Positions 1 through 6,509 of a DNA stretch of 12,714 nt are shown in pieces. Position 1 is the stretch's first letter. The number at the start of each line of letters is the position of its first letter. The stretch is from FEN-1297 sp964498065 (GTDB lineage: Bacteria; Bacteroidota; Ignavibacteria; Ignavibacteriales; Ignavibacteriaceae). The stretch covers positions 1 to 12,714 of the forward strand of contig CAZCFZ010000104.1 in the NCBI GenBank assembly GCA_964498065.1, written 5' to 3'. Position numbers and translations under genes: made by a program. The notes under the pieces were generated by a model. The model was not told the DNA's origin. It saw only the letters and a list, made by a program, of their open reading frames with translations, and ran no database searches.

Positions 1-576
1 GCAACCGATACTTTTGATATTGCACTGGCAGCAGAGCATACGGATATTTGCGCTTCGATGTTTGACGGCGATCCTCCCGATCCCGATGCACAGAAAAAGC
101 TTGATTTCTCCAATACACTTGCTTTCACGAATTTTACTTTAGAGATGAATCCTTATGTATATTCATTCAGTAATATAAATGTAACACCAAGCCAGGTTGG
201 AGATCCTAAAAACGATTACTTTACGTTGTTTGATTTTTCTGCTAAATATGATCCGGTTCCTTGTATGTTAACTCAAGACCATGTAAATGTTATTCACGGA
301 TTTTTAGGACAAACAACGGCATTTCATAAAAAATTCATTAAAAGAAATGTAACAATATTAGCACAAAGACAGGGGACTGATCAGGTAAAATATATTCATG
401 GGAATTACGGAAGGGGAACTTTTACTTTTTACGGCGGCCACGATCCCGAAGCTTATGAGCATTTGGTCGGTGATCCTCCGACTGACCTGGCGCTTCATAA
501 AAATTCTCCCGGCTACCGGCTTATTCTAAATAATATTTTATTCCCTGCTGCCAAACCTAAAAAACAAAAAACATAA
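1..576 (+). CDS. Conserved protein with glutamine-amidotransferase-like C-terminus, 5' end missing
   Basis: The reading frame is open from the first base, so the gene starts outside the window; 191 residues of its C-terminal part are seen, ending at TAA. The last third has a block reading VKYIHGNYGRGTFTFYGGHD followed by a PE pair. It resembles the end of ThuA/GATase1-like domains, where a beta strand leads into a conserved GGH-x-PE turn. The tail is lysine-rich (KPKKQKT). From memory, very similar C-termini occur in Bacteroidota and Ignavibacteria proteins that databases call 'asparagine synthetase B'. I see no AsnB N-terminal glutaminase or ATP-pyrophosphatase motif here, so that name should not be trusted. 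No signal peptide can be judged because the N-terminus is missing. Function unknown. The next gene follows 95 bases downstream on the same strand. Confidence 0.7.
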   Translation, partial: ATDTFDIALAAEHTDICASMFDGDPPDPDAQKKLDFSNTLAFTNFTLEMNPYVYSFSNINVTPSQVGDPKNDYFTLFDFSAKYDPVPCMLTQDHVNVIHGFLGQTTAFHKKFIKRNVTILAQRQGTDQVKYIHGNYGRGTFTFYGGHDPEAYEHLVGDPPTDLALHKNSPGYRLILNNILFPAAKPKKQKT

Positions 577-671
577 TTATTGTTTCGGATGTAGTTTGTT
601 GTTCCCCCGCCAATTAATTATTTTTTAATGTTGTTTAATTAATAAAGTTATTCCAATAGGCAGATTATTAT

Positions 672-1328
672 ATGAAATCTATTAAAATTAAAAATTCATC
701 AAGACAAATACCCATTGGTAAAATTGTATGCGTAGGCAGGAATTACGCTGAACATGCAAAGGAACTTGGAAATGAAGTTCCGGAAAAACCGGTTGTATTT
801 TTAAAACCTTCTTCTTCGGTAATTTTTTCGGAAGACAGTATTATTTACCCTTCATTTTCAAAAGAAATGCATCACGAAATTGAACTCGTTTTATTAATCG
901 GTAAAAATATTAAAGATGCTGCCAAAGTAGAAGCAGAGAATGCAATTATGGGTTATGGTCTTGGCTTGGATATGACACTCAGGGATATTCAAAATGAATT
1001 AAAGAAAAAAGGACATCCCTGGACGATAGCAAAATGTTTTGATACTTCTGCCGTGCTGTCGGAATTTATTGTGAAAGAGAATTATACCTTAACGCTTGAA
1101 GAAGAGATTTCCCTTAGTGTTAACAACCAAATCCGACAAAAAGAGAAATTAAATCTTATGCTTTTTAAACCTGCTGAAATTGTTCGGTATATCTCTTCTT
1201 TAATGACACTGGAAGAAGGGGATTTAATTTTTACCGGCACACCCAAAGGTGTAGGCAAAGTAGAAAAAGGAGATAGGCTTACAGCTAATCTTTCTGATGT
1301 CTTTGAATTAAATTGTAATATAATTTGA
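672..1328 (+). CDS. Fumarylacetoacetate hydrolase (FAH) family protein, FAHD1-like
   Basis: This is a 218-residue single-domain FAH protein of the short FAHD1/YcgM type, which in relatives acts as acylpyruvate hydrolase, oxaloacetate decarboxylase or a ring-cleavage isomerase/hydrolase in the cytoplasm. The motif CVGRNYAEHAKEL at residues 20-32 holds the His28/Glu31 pair that matches the catalytic lid dyad of FAHD1. Glu69, Glu71 (HHEIELVLLIG) and Asp100 (GLGLDMT) match the Mg/Mn ligands, Lys121 matches the conserved active-site lysine, and the family signature GDLIFTGTPKGVG is near the C-terminus. The length is normal. The ATG at 672 has only a weak upstream AGG at long spacing, but the N-terminus aligns with the family. 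It converges with ruvA, with 37 bases between the two stops and no convincing terminator. The exact substrate cannot be told from sequence. Confidence 0.93.
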   Translation: MKSIKIKNSSRQIPIGKIVCVGRNYAEHAKELGNEVPEKPVVFLKPSSSVIFSEDSIIYPSFSKEMHHEIELVLLIGKNIKDAAKVEAENAIMGYGLGLDMTLRDIQNELKKKGHPWTIAKCFDTSAVLSEFIVKENYTLTLEEEISLSVNNQIRQKEKLNLMLFKPAEIVRYISSLMTLEEGDLIFTGTPKGVGKVEKGDRLTANLSDVFELNCNII

Positions 1329-1365
1329 TTTTTAAACCCCTGTTGCATTATAGTCATGTGGTACA

Positions 1366-1947
1366 TTAATTATTAAGTTTGCCGAGGGCTTTCTTAATTA
1401 GTTCTTCAATTGAAATATTAGTTTCTTCGGCAAGTACATCCCGCACGGCTTTTTCCGCAATTTTTTGATTGTATCCTAATGTAGTAAGAGCAGCAACAGA
1501 TTCATTTTTTATGCTGAAAGGTATCTCAACACCGCCTTCTTCTATTATATGATCCACCTTTGTTCTAAGCTCAAGCACAAGTCTCTCGGCTGTTTTTCTT
1601 CCGATGCCCGGTATTGCAATAATTCTGGAAACATCGCCGTTTTGAACGGAACCTTTAAGCTCATCAACCCTGATGCCTGATAATATATTTAAAGCTAATT
1701 TTGGTCCGATCCCGTTTACACCTACAAGAAGTTCAAACATTTCTTTTTCGGATTCCGAAAAAAAACCGAACAATGTGATGGAATCTTCTTTTACGCTTGT
1801 GTAAACAAAAAGGGAAACAATTTCTTTATCATTAATTTTTTCAAACGTGTTTATGGAAATATTTAATAAATAGCCGACTCCGTTTACGTCTAATATTATT
1901 TTAGTCGGCTTTGAAGAAATTATTTTGCCTTTAAGAAATCCTATCAT
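1366..1947 (-). CDS. ruvA: Holliday junction branch migration complex subunit RuvA
   Basis: RuvA (193 aa) binds four-way DNA junctions as a tetramer and loads the RuvB helicase for branch migration. The N-terminal OB fold (residues 1-62) has the family opening MIGFLKGKI and the DVNGVGYLL strand. Two helix-hairpin-helix motifs follow: VNGIGPKLALNIL near 78-89 and IPGIGRKTAERL near 112-123. After an acidic linker near 135-146 comes the small RuvB-binding domain III (147-193), with ESVAALTTLGYN. Length and domain order are standard. It is the last gene of the minus-strand recJ-yebC-ruvC-ruvA cluster and starts 26 bases after the ruvC stop. No strong Shine-Dalgarno is seen before the ATG. No ruvB is in the window. 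Confidence 0.97.
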   Translation of the reverse strand: MIGFLKGKIISSKPTKIILDVNGVGYLLNISINTFEKINDKEIVSLFVYTSVKEDSITLFGFFSESEKEMFELLVGVNGIGPKLALNILSGIRVDELKGSVQNGDVSRIIAIPGIGRKTAERLVLELRTKVDHIIEEGGVEIPFSIKNESVAALTTLGYNQKIAEKAVRDVLAEETNISIEELIKKALGKLNN

Positions 1948-1973
1948 TGCTTTTTAGGTATTTTATCAAATAA

Positions 1974-2510
1974 TTAATTAATAACTCTTTCAGGATAAGC
2001 CTCCACAAATGCTTTCCAGTTATTGCTTCTTTTAGACGGAGATTTCATTCTAAAAGCATGGCAAATAGCTACAGCAAGTGCGTCGCTTTCATCGAATCTC
2101 ATCTTAATATTTTCAATATTTAAAATTGTTTTAACCATGTAGCTTACCTGCTCCTTCGAAGCTGCACCGGTTCCTACAACCGATTTTTTAATTTCTCTCG
2201 GAGAATATTCGCTTGTTTGTATTTTATTATGAACCGCTGCTAAGATTGATACACCTCTTGCATACCCAATTTTCATTGCAGATTGTACGTTCTTTCCATA
2301 AAATGCAGTTTCTATTGCAAACTCCGCAGGCTTATAAATTTTTATGATATTACTTAATTCATCGTAAATCATTTCGAGCTTTTCGGAAAGATTTTTAGAG
2401 GAAGGAAGTTTTATTAGTCCGTTTTTTATTAATGATAGACTATTTTTATTTTGTTTAATGATGCCGTAACCCGTAAATATGGTTCCAGGGTCAATTCCTA
2501 GAATTATCAT
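1974..2510 (-). CDS. ruvC: Crossover junction endodeoxyribonuclease RuvC
   Basis: RuvC (178 aa) is the dimeric, Mg-dependent resolvase that nicks Holliday junctions symmetrically after RuvAB branch migration. It has the RNase H-like fold with all four acidic catalytic positions visible: Asp7 in GIDPGT, Glu67 in AIETAF, and Asp140 and Asp143 in RFDESDALAVAICH. The FYGKN segment at 70-74 and SPREIKKSVVGTGAASKEQV at 103-122 are typical family blocks. The C-terminus is slightly extended (WKAFVEAYPERVIN), which looks ordinary. The ATG start aligns with the family and has a weak GAAAG upstream. It lies 52 bases after the yebC stop and just before ruvA, the classic yebC-ruvC-ruvA order. Confidence 0.97.
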   Translation of the reverse strand: MIILGIDPGTIFTGYGIIKQNKNSLSLIKNGLIKLPSSKNLSEKLEMIYDELSNIIKIYKPAEFAIETAFYGKNVQSAMKIGYARGVSILAAVHNKIQTSEYSPREIKKSVVGTGAASKEQVSYMVKTILNIENIKMRFDESDALAVAICHAFRMKSPSKRSNNWKAFVEAYPERVIN

Positions 2511-2562
2511 TTAAACTTTCGATTAGAATTTAAAAATGAGTTCTGTTTGACTAACCTTTTTA

Positions 2563-3303
2563 TTAATTATTTAAAGATGCATCATCAATATCGGCATTAG
2601 AATAAACATTCTGTACATCATCACAATCTTCTAAAGATTCCAGTAGTTTTGCAACTTTTTCCGCATCTTCGCCGGTCACTTTAATATAATTTTGCGGTAT
2701 CCACTGAAGTGAAGCATTATCAATTATAAGTTCTTTATCCTGCAAAGCCTTTCTTACCGTTTCAAAAGATTCTATAGAGGATTGTATTACAAAAAATTCT
2801 TCTTCGGTTTGAATATCTTCGGCGCCGGCTTCCAAAATAATTTCCATAATATCGTCTTCGGTTTTATCCTGTTTGGGTAAAGTAATAACGCCTTTTTTAT
2901 CGAACATATAAGCAACGGAACCGTTTTCCGCCATTCGTCCTCCTCCTTTACTGAATAAATGCCTGACTTCGGCAACCGTTCTATTTTTATTATCGGTTGC
3001 TACCTCGACCATTACTGCAATGCCCGCAGAAGCATATCCTTCATAAGTCAATTCATAATATGTCACCCCTTCAAGTTCGCCGGTTGCTTTTTTTATAGCC
3101 CGATCTATATTATCGGCCGGCATATTAACAGCTTTTGCATTATCAACAGCTAATCTCAGCCGGGGATTGCCGTTAATATCACCGCCGCCTTCTCTGGCAG
3201 CTATTGTTATTTCCTTTATTATTTTAGTAAAAGCTTTGCCGCGTTTTGCATCTATAGCAGCTTTTTTCCTTTTTGTAGTCGCCCATTTTGAATGCCCAGA
3301 CAT
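2563..3303 (-). CDS. yebC: YebC/TACO1 family protein (DUF28)
   Basis: This 246-residue protein has the unmistakable YebC N-terminus MSGHSKWATTKRKKAAIDAKRGKAF, followed by the conserved blocks REGGGDINGNPRLRLAV and NMPADNIDRAIKKATG, and the family C-terminus VEKVAKLLESLEDCDDVQNV-like segment with an acidic tail. YebC proteins were first described as transcriptional regulators of neighbouring genes, including ruvC; newer work links the family, like mitochondrial TACO1, to translation through difficult stretches such as polyproline. Both are family knowledge and not visible here. The start is firmly set by AGGAG (3312-3316) eight bases upstream of the ATG. That Shine-Dalgarno overlaps the recJ TAG stop, suggesting translational coupling to recJ. 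Confidence 0.97.
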   Translation of the reverse strand: MSGHSKWATTKRKKAAIDAKRGKAFTKIIKEITIAAREGGGDINGNPRLRLAVDNAKAVNMPADNIDRAIKKATGELEGVTYYELTYEGYASAGIAVMVEVATDNKNRTVAEVRHLFSKGGGRMAENGSVAYMFDKKGVITLPKQDKTEDDIMEIILEAGAEDIQTEEEFFVIQSSIESFETVRKALQDKELIIDNASLQWIPQNYIKVTGEDAEKVAKLLESLEDCDDVQNVYSNADIDDASLNN

Positions 3304-3311
3304 GAATATAA

Positions 3312-3316
3312 CTCCT
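3312..3316 (-). promoter_or_regulatory. yebC Shine-Dalgarno overlapping recJ stop
   Basis: On the minus strand the recJ stop and the yebC ribosome-binding site merge as TAGGAG. The AGGAG is eight bases from the yebC ATG. It fixes the yebC start, and a ribosome terminating on recJ would sit on the yebC initiation site. Confidence 0.75.
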
Positions 3317-5030
3317 AATTATTTTCTTTTATTTTAATATCCTTAAATTTAAACTGAGGAAATGTCCTTCCGTCTCTTACGCTCTTATCTATTGTATAAA
3401 CAACATCAATAATTGATTTGTTTCTTATTGAATCTATATATTCTCCCATATTGAATCCGATACCGTCGAATATTCGATCCGTACCGTTTTGCTTTAAACT
3501 TAATATTAAATGATTAGTTCCGACAATTCTGGGATGATTAACAATCTCAACATTCTCGGATAAAAATACCGGTCTCATATTGCCCGGGCCAAAAGGAGAA
3601 AATTGATCAATAACTCTAAAAAACTTTGGCGTTACTTCGGAAAATTTTAGTTTGGAATCAATATGAATTTCAGGAAGCAGATCTTCTTCATTCATTGATT
3701 CCTTTACAATTTGATTAAACTTTGATTTAAATTCTTCAATTTTATCAACTTCAACTGCGAGCCCCGCAGCCGCCTGATGACCTCCGAAATGTATTAATAA
3801 ATCTTCACATTTTTTAAGTGCTTCATAGATATTAAAGTTGGAAATGCTTCTTGCAGATCCTTTAGCGATGCCGTCTACGGTTGTAAGCATAATTGTCGGA
3901 CGGTAATATTTTTCAACTAATCGTGAAGCAACAATACCTATAACACCGGGATGCCATTTTTCCTGATGCAGTATAATTGCCAAATCCTCGCTTAAGTCTA
4001 AAGAATTTTCAACGATTTCCAATGCACTATCGTAAGTATTCTCATCAATTTTACGTCGATTATAATTTTCAGTTTCCAGTATTTGAGCCAGCTCCAAAGC
4101 GTGATTTTTGTCTTTGGTTATCAATAATTCGACAGCCCTTTGTGCATCACCCATTCTTCCTACTGCATTTATTCTCGGCGCAATTGTAAAGACAACCTGC
4201 CCGGATGTTAAATTTCCGGGACTCATATTGCTGCTTTCTATCAATGCCGCAATACCGGGTCTTGGATCGGAATTAATCATATTCAATCCTTCCTTCACAA
4301 GAATTCTATTTTCATCTACAAGAGGAACAATATCGGCGGCACCTGCCAGTGCAACCAGATCCAGATATTGCAGAGGAAGTTCTCTTTTGCCGATTCTTTC
4401 TGCAACACCTTGCGCTAATTTAAAAGCTACGCCCGCACCGGAAAGATACTTGAACGGGTAAGTACAATTCGGTTTTAGGGGATCCAAAACGGCATAAGCA
4501 TTTGGTATTGCGTCCTTAGGCTGGTGATGATCACAGATGATTAAATCAATGCCTAATTCCTTTGCATATTCGGTTTCTTCAATGGCGGTAATTCCGCAGT
4601 CAACGGAAATTAAAAGGGAGGTGCCTTTACTTTTTATATTATCTATTCCTGATTTTGAGATCCCGTAACCTTCCGTTAATCTTTGCGGGATATAAAATTC
4701 AGCATTTGCACCGAGTTCTTTTAAGAACATAAACAACAAAGAAGTAGAACATGTTCCGTCTACATCATAATCCCCATAGACGCAAATTAATTGATTTTCG
4801 GTAAGTGCCTTTATAACTCTATATGTAGCAGCTTCCATACCGTCCATTAAAAAGGGATCGTTCAGGTGTTCTAATGATGGGCGAAAAAAAGTTTTGGCCT
4901 GGTTAAAATTTTTGATGCTTCGAAGATACAGTAATTTAGCAAGTACTTCGGAAATATTTAAAGAATCAGCTAATGATTTTACTGCGTAGTCATCTTCAAT
5001 TTCTTTTATTTTCCATCGTTTTTTCAGCAT
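3315..5030 (-). CDS. recJ: Single-stranded-DNA-specific exonuclease RecJ
   Basis: RecJ (571 aa from this start) degrades single-stranded DNA 5' to 3' in recombination and mismatch or base-excision repair. The DHH phosphoesterase core has the Mn-binding motifs VYGDYDVDG (Asp87, Asp89, Asp91), ISVDCG (Asp144), CDHHQ (167-170) and AVLDPLKP (Asp183). The DHHA1 part carries HPGVIGIVASR (360-370) and GGHQAAAG (416-423), and an OB-fold domain fills about 455-571. I place the start at 5030, where MLKKRW matches the family N-terminus and an AGGA lies eight bases upstream. The frame stays open to a GTG at 5138, but that extension would run into the conserved 3' part of the RNase P RNA and is rejected. 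It sits about 40 bases after rnpB and 11 bases before yebC. Confidence 0.96.
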   Translation of the reverse strand: MLKKRWKIKEIEDDYAVKSLADSLNISEVLAKLLYLRSIKNFNQAKTFFRPSLEHLNDPFLMDGMEAATYRVIKALTENQLICVYGDYDVDGTCSTSLLFMFLKELGANAEFYIPQRLTEGYGISKSGIDNIKSKGTSLLISVDCGITAIEETEYAKELGIDLIICDHHQPKDAIPNAYAVLDPLKPNCTYPFKYLSGAGVAFKLAQGVAERIGKRELPLQYLDLVALAGAADIVPLVDENRILVKEGLNMINSDPRPGIAALIESSNMSPGNLTSGQVVFTIAPRINAVGRMGDAQRAVELLITKDKNHALELAQILETENYNRRKIDENTYDSALEIVENSLDLSEDLAIILHQEKWHPGVIGIVASRLVEKYYRPTIMLTTVDGIAKGSARSISNFNIYEALKKCEDLLIHFGGHQAAAGLAVEVDKIEEFKSKFNQIVKESMNEEDLLPEIHIDSKLKFSEVTPKFFRVIDQFSPFGPGNMRPVFLSENVEIVNHPRIVGTNHLILSLKQNGTDRIFDGIGFNMGEYIDSIRNKSIIDVVYTIDKSVRDGRTFPQFKFKDIKIKENN

Positions 5031-5032
5031 AA

Positions 5033-5055
5033 AAATTATCCTAAAAAGATAATTT
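5033..5055 (-). promoter_or_regulatory. Hairpin over the recJ ribosome-binding site
   Basis: On the minus strand AAATTATC and GATAATTT form a perfect 8-bp stem around a 7-base loop TTTTTAG, ending two bases before the recJ ATG. The recJ Shine-Dalgarno AGGA (5039-5042) straddles the loop and the stem, so folding would partly hide it. The stem has a single G-C pair and is weak. It could modulate translation or just mark the rnpB/recJ boundary. Confidence 0.35.
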
Positions 5056-5069
5056 AAAGAATAAAAAAT

Positions 5070-5462
5070 AGTAAAAGCCTGTAAGCCGAGTTCTGTATTC
5101 CTGAAAAAATCAGGACGGCAATTATTTATCTTGATCACGAATTACTCCGTGATTCCAGCAGTCTACCCGGAAACCGTTCAAAGCGAACAACTTTGACCCC
5201 GAAAAAACGGGAATGATTTCCTTATTTGACCTTGCTTCAGGTGGGGTTTACCCTGCCGGAAATGTTACCATTTCCGCGGTAGGCTTTTACCCTGCCTTTT
5301 CACCCTTATCCGGCTGCTGCCGGACGGTATATTTTCTGTGGTACTTTCCGTATACTAAGCTTTGCGTTTAGTATCCCGGGTGTTACCCGGCACCCTGTTC
5401 TGTGAAGCTCGGACTTTCCTCTGCAACGGTAAAACCATTACAGCAATTGCCCGGCTCTTCTA
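5070..5462 (-). ncRNA. rnpB: RNase P RNA, bacterial type A (rnpB)
   Basis: This is the catalytic RNA of ribonuclease P, which trims 5' leaders from tRNA precursors. On the minus strand the 5' conserved region GAGGAAAGUCCG lies near 5410-5422, the central blocks GGAUAAGGGUGAAAAGGC and GGUAAACCCCACC follow, and the 3' conserved ACAGAACUCGGCUUAC lies near 5081-5096. P1 pairs AAGAGCC with GGCUUUU, and P2 pairs GGCAAUU (5445-5451) with AAUUGCC (5117-5123). P18 is an 8-bp helix capped by a GUAA tetraloop. Closeness to the E. coli layout indicates type A. P1 can be lengthened with a flanking AAAAAUAG/CUAUUUUU pairing, so the mature ends are uncertain by about ten bases. An extra 6-bp hairpin (5099-5115) sits between P2 and the 3' conserved region. 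recJ follows about 40 bases downstream. Confidence 0.97.
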
Positions 5463-5468
5463 TTTTTT

Positions 5469-5767
5469 ATCCTTTTATAAACTGCAGATGAAGGAATCAT
5501 CGGCAATTTAAGCCAATTACTTTTTAACTTTAATAAGAATTTTAAATTTTGAAAGTTAAGTTATTTTAATAACTGCAATATAATAAATAACTTGTCTTAA
5601 GTCAGTAGAAAATTTATAAGTTTTATTTAATTGTATAATTATTTGAAGTTAATTGGATTTAATAAAGAAGTGTTTTTTTATCTCTTACCTTTATGTACCG
5701 ACTTTTGGCCGGTACAAGTGCCTTTTTTTGTTAAATAAGGCAGGTATAGAGAATTTTCGGAAAAGTT
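5469..5767. other. Gene-free AT-rich spacer with inverted repeats
   Basis: No coding frame worth calling is seen between rnpB and the zinc-ribbon gene. The stretch is very AT-rich. It holds the possible rnpB -10 box and an 8-bp inverted repeat, TTAACTTT (5524-5531) with AAAGTTAA (5552-5559). Next to that is AGTTATT/AATAACT (5559-5574). A GC-richer patch at 5686-5746 contains a 7-bp hairpin (TGTACCG/CGGTACA), a 6-bp hairpin (TGCCTT/AAGGCA) and a closing TACC/GGTA. The AT-only repeats are expected by chance in such sequence; the last patch is less so. No clean terminator for the zinc-ribbon gene is seen on the minus strand. Confidence 0.5.
5473..5478 (-). promoter_or_regulatory. Possible -10 box for rnpB
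   Basis: A TATAAA on the minus strand ends five to ten bases before the predicted 5' end of the RNase P RNA, the right distance for a -10 element. A TTGCCG lies upstream, but the spacer is 21 bases, longer than a normal sigma70 spacing, so no -35 box is claimed. Confidence 0.3.
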
Positions 5768-6493
5768 TTATGCATCCACAGTATCTGCAATTTCAGTAGA
5801 AACCAAAATTCTGCCGCAATATTCGCAGAAAAACAACTTGTTGTTTCTTCTGATTTCAAGCTGTCTTTGAGAAGGAACAATGTTATGGCATCCGGAGCAA
5901 GCCGAACGTTTTATAGTAGCAACGGCTTTGCCTTTTTTAGCTTTTCTTATTCTCATGTATGCAGAATAATCGGCCTTCTTGGTTAGTGCTTCAATTTCTT
6001 TCCTTTTTGCTCTTATCTTTACTTCTTCTTTTTCGTTAGCTTTAATAATTTCCTTAAGATCGGCTTCTTTAACCTTTAACTCTTCTTTTAAAACATCAAG
6101 CTGCGGACTTACTTCCTCAATTTCATCGGTAAGAGTTTTACTGAGGTCAGCTAAAGTGTTATTCTCAGCTTCAAGTTTGGTAATTTGTTCTTCGGAGTGG
6201 TCTATTTCCTTTGTAAGTGCATCGTACTCTTTGTTGTTTCTTACCTGATAAAGCTGAGCTTTAAATTTTTTCTGATTCTCTTTTAATTTTTCAATCTCTT
6301 CTTCATTTCCTTCTCTTTTTTCCAGAGATTCTTTACGTTCTTTATCTTTGTCCGCAATTTCTTTTTTTAATCCGGAAATTTTTTCTTCCAAAGCTTCAAC
6401 AGCATTAGGGAGATCCCCGCGAAGTTCTTCAAGTTCGTCAAGCTGATCATCTAAATTTTGAAGCTCATACAATATTTTTAACCTGTCAAACAA
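5768..6493 (-). CDS. C4-type zinc ribbon, coiled-coil protein (DUF164 / zf-RING_7)
   Basis: This 241-residue protein begins with a long charged heptad-like coiled coil (about residues 10-170, very rich in Glu, Lys and Leu). It ends in a zinc ribbon with Cys199, Cys202 (CSGCH), Cys223 and Cys226 (CEYCGRIL). This is the architecture of the CT398/HP0958 family, whose members in other bacteria act as adaptor or chaperone-like proteins, for example around RpoN or secretion/flagellar parts. The role in this lineage is unknown. The start codon is TTG: an in-frame TAA lies six codons upstream and no ATG or GTG lies between. An AAGGAG Shine-Dalgarno ten bases before the TTG supports it. That site overlaps the stop codon of the nif3-like gene, so the two are probably co-transcribed and coupled. 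Confidence 0.93.
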   Translation of the reverse strand: MFDRLKILYELQNLDDQLDELEELRGDLPNAVEALEEKISGLKKEIADKDKERKESLEKREGNEEEIEKLKENQKKFKAQLYQVRNNKEYDALTKEIDHSEEQITKLEAENNTLADLSKTLTDEIEEVSPQLDVLKEELKVKEADLKEIIKANEKEEVKIRAKRKEIEALTKKADYSAYMRIRKAKKGKAVATIKRSACSGCHNIVPSQRQLEIRRNNKLFFCEYCGRILVSTEIADTVDA

Positions 6494-6503
6494 TTTATTT
6501 ATG

Positions 6504-6509
6504 CTCCTT
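6504..6509 (-). promoter_or_regulatory. Shine-Dalgarno of the zinc-ribbon gene inside the nif3-like stop
   Basis: The minus strand reads TAAGGAG, where TAA is the stop of the nif3-like gene and AAGGAG is a strong Shine-Dalgarno ten bases before a TTG start. It decides the non-ATG start of the zinc-ribbon gene and implies reinitiation by the same ribosomes. Confidence 0.75.

Noticed and set aside
596..624. TTGTTG-N17-TATTTT as promoter of the FAH-family gene
   Set aside because: Both boxes are weak matches in AT-rich DNA and the gene could be read from upstream; too little support to list.
1082..1366. Minus-strand open frame overlapping the FAH-family gene and reaching ruvA
   Set aside because: Antisense to conserved FAH motifs, with no recognisable protein signature.
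4108..4461. Open frame of 117 codons antisense to recJ
   Set aside because: It lies fully opposite a well-supported gene and its translation matches no family I know; a shadow frame.
5031..5138. N-terminal extension of recJ to a GTG at 5138
   Set aside because: The extra 36 codons run into the conserved 3' end of the RNase P RNA, and the ATG at 5030 matches the family N-terminus with AGGA upstream.
5694..5729. Hairpin TGTACCG/CGGTACA followed by seven T as a + strand terminator
   Set aside because: Seven non-T bases separate stem and T-run, and there is no + strand gene upstream to terminate.
5979..6248. Open frame rich in Ser, Phe and Leu opposite the zinc-ribbon gene
   Set aside because: It is the complement of a Glu/Lys-rich coiled coil, which gives such hydrophobic-looking shadows.
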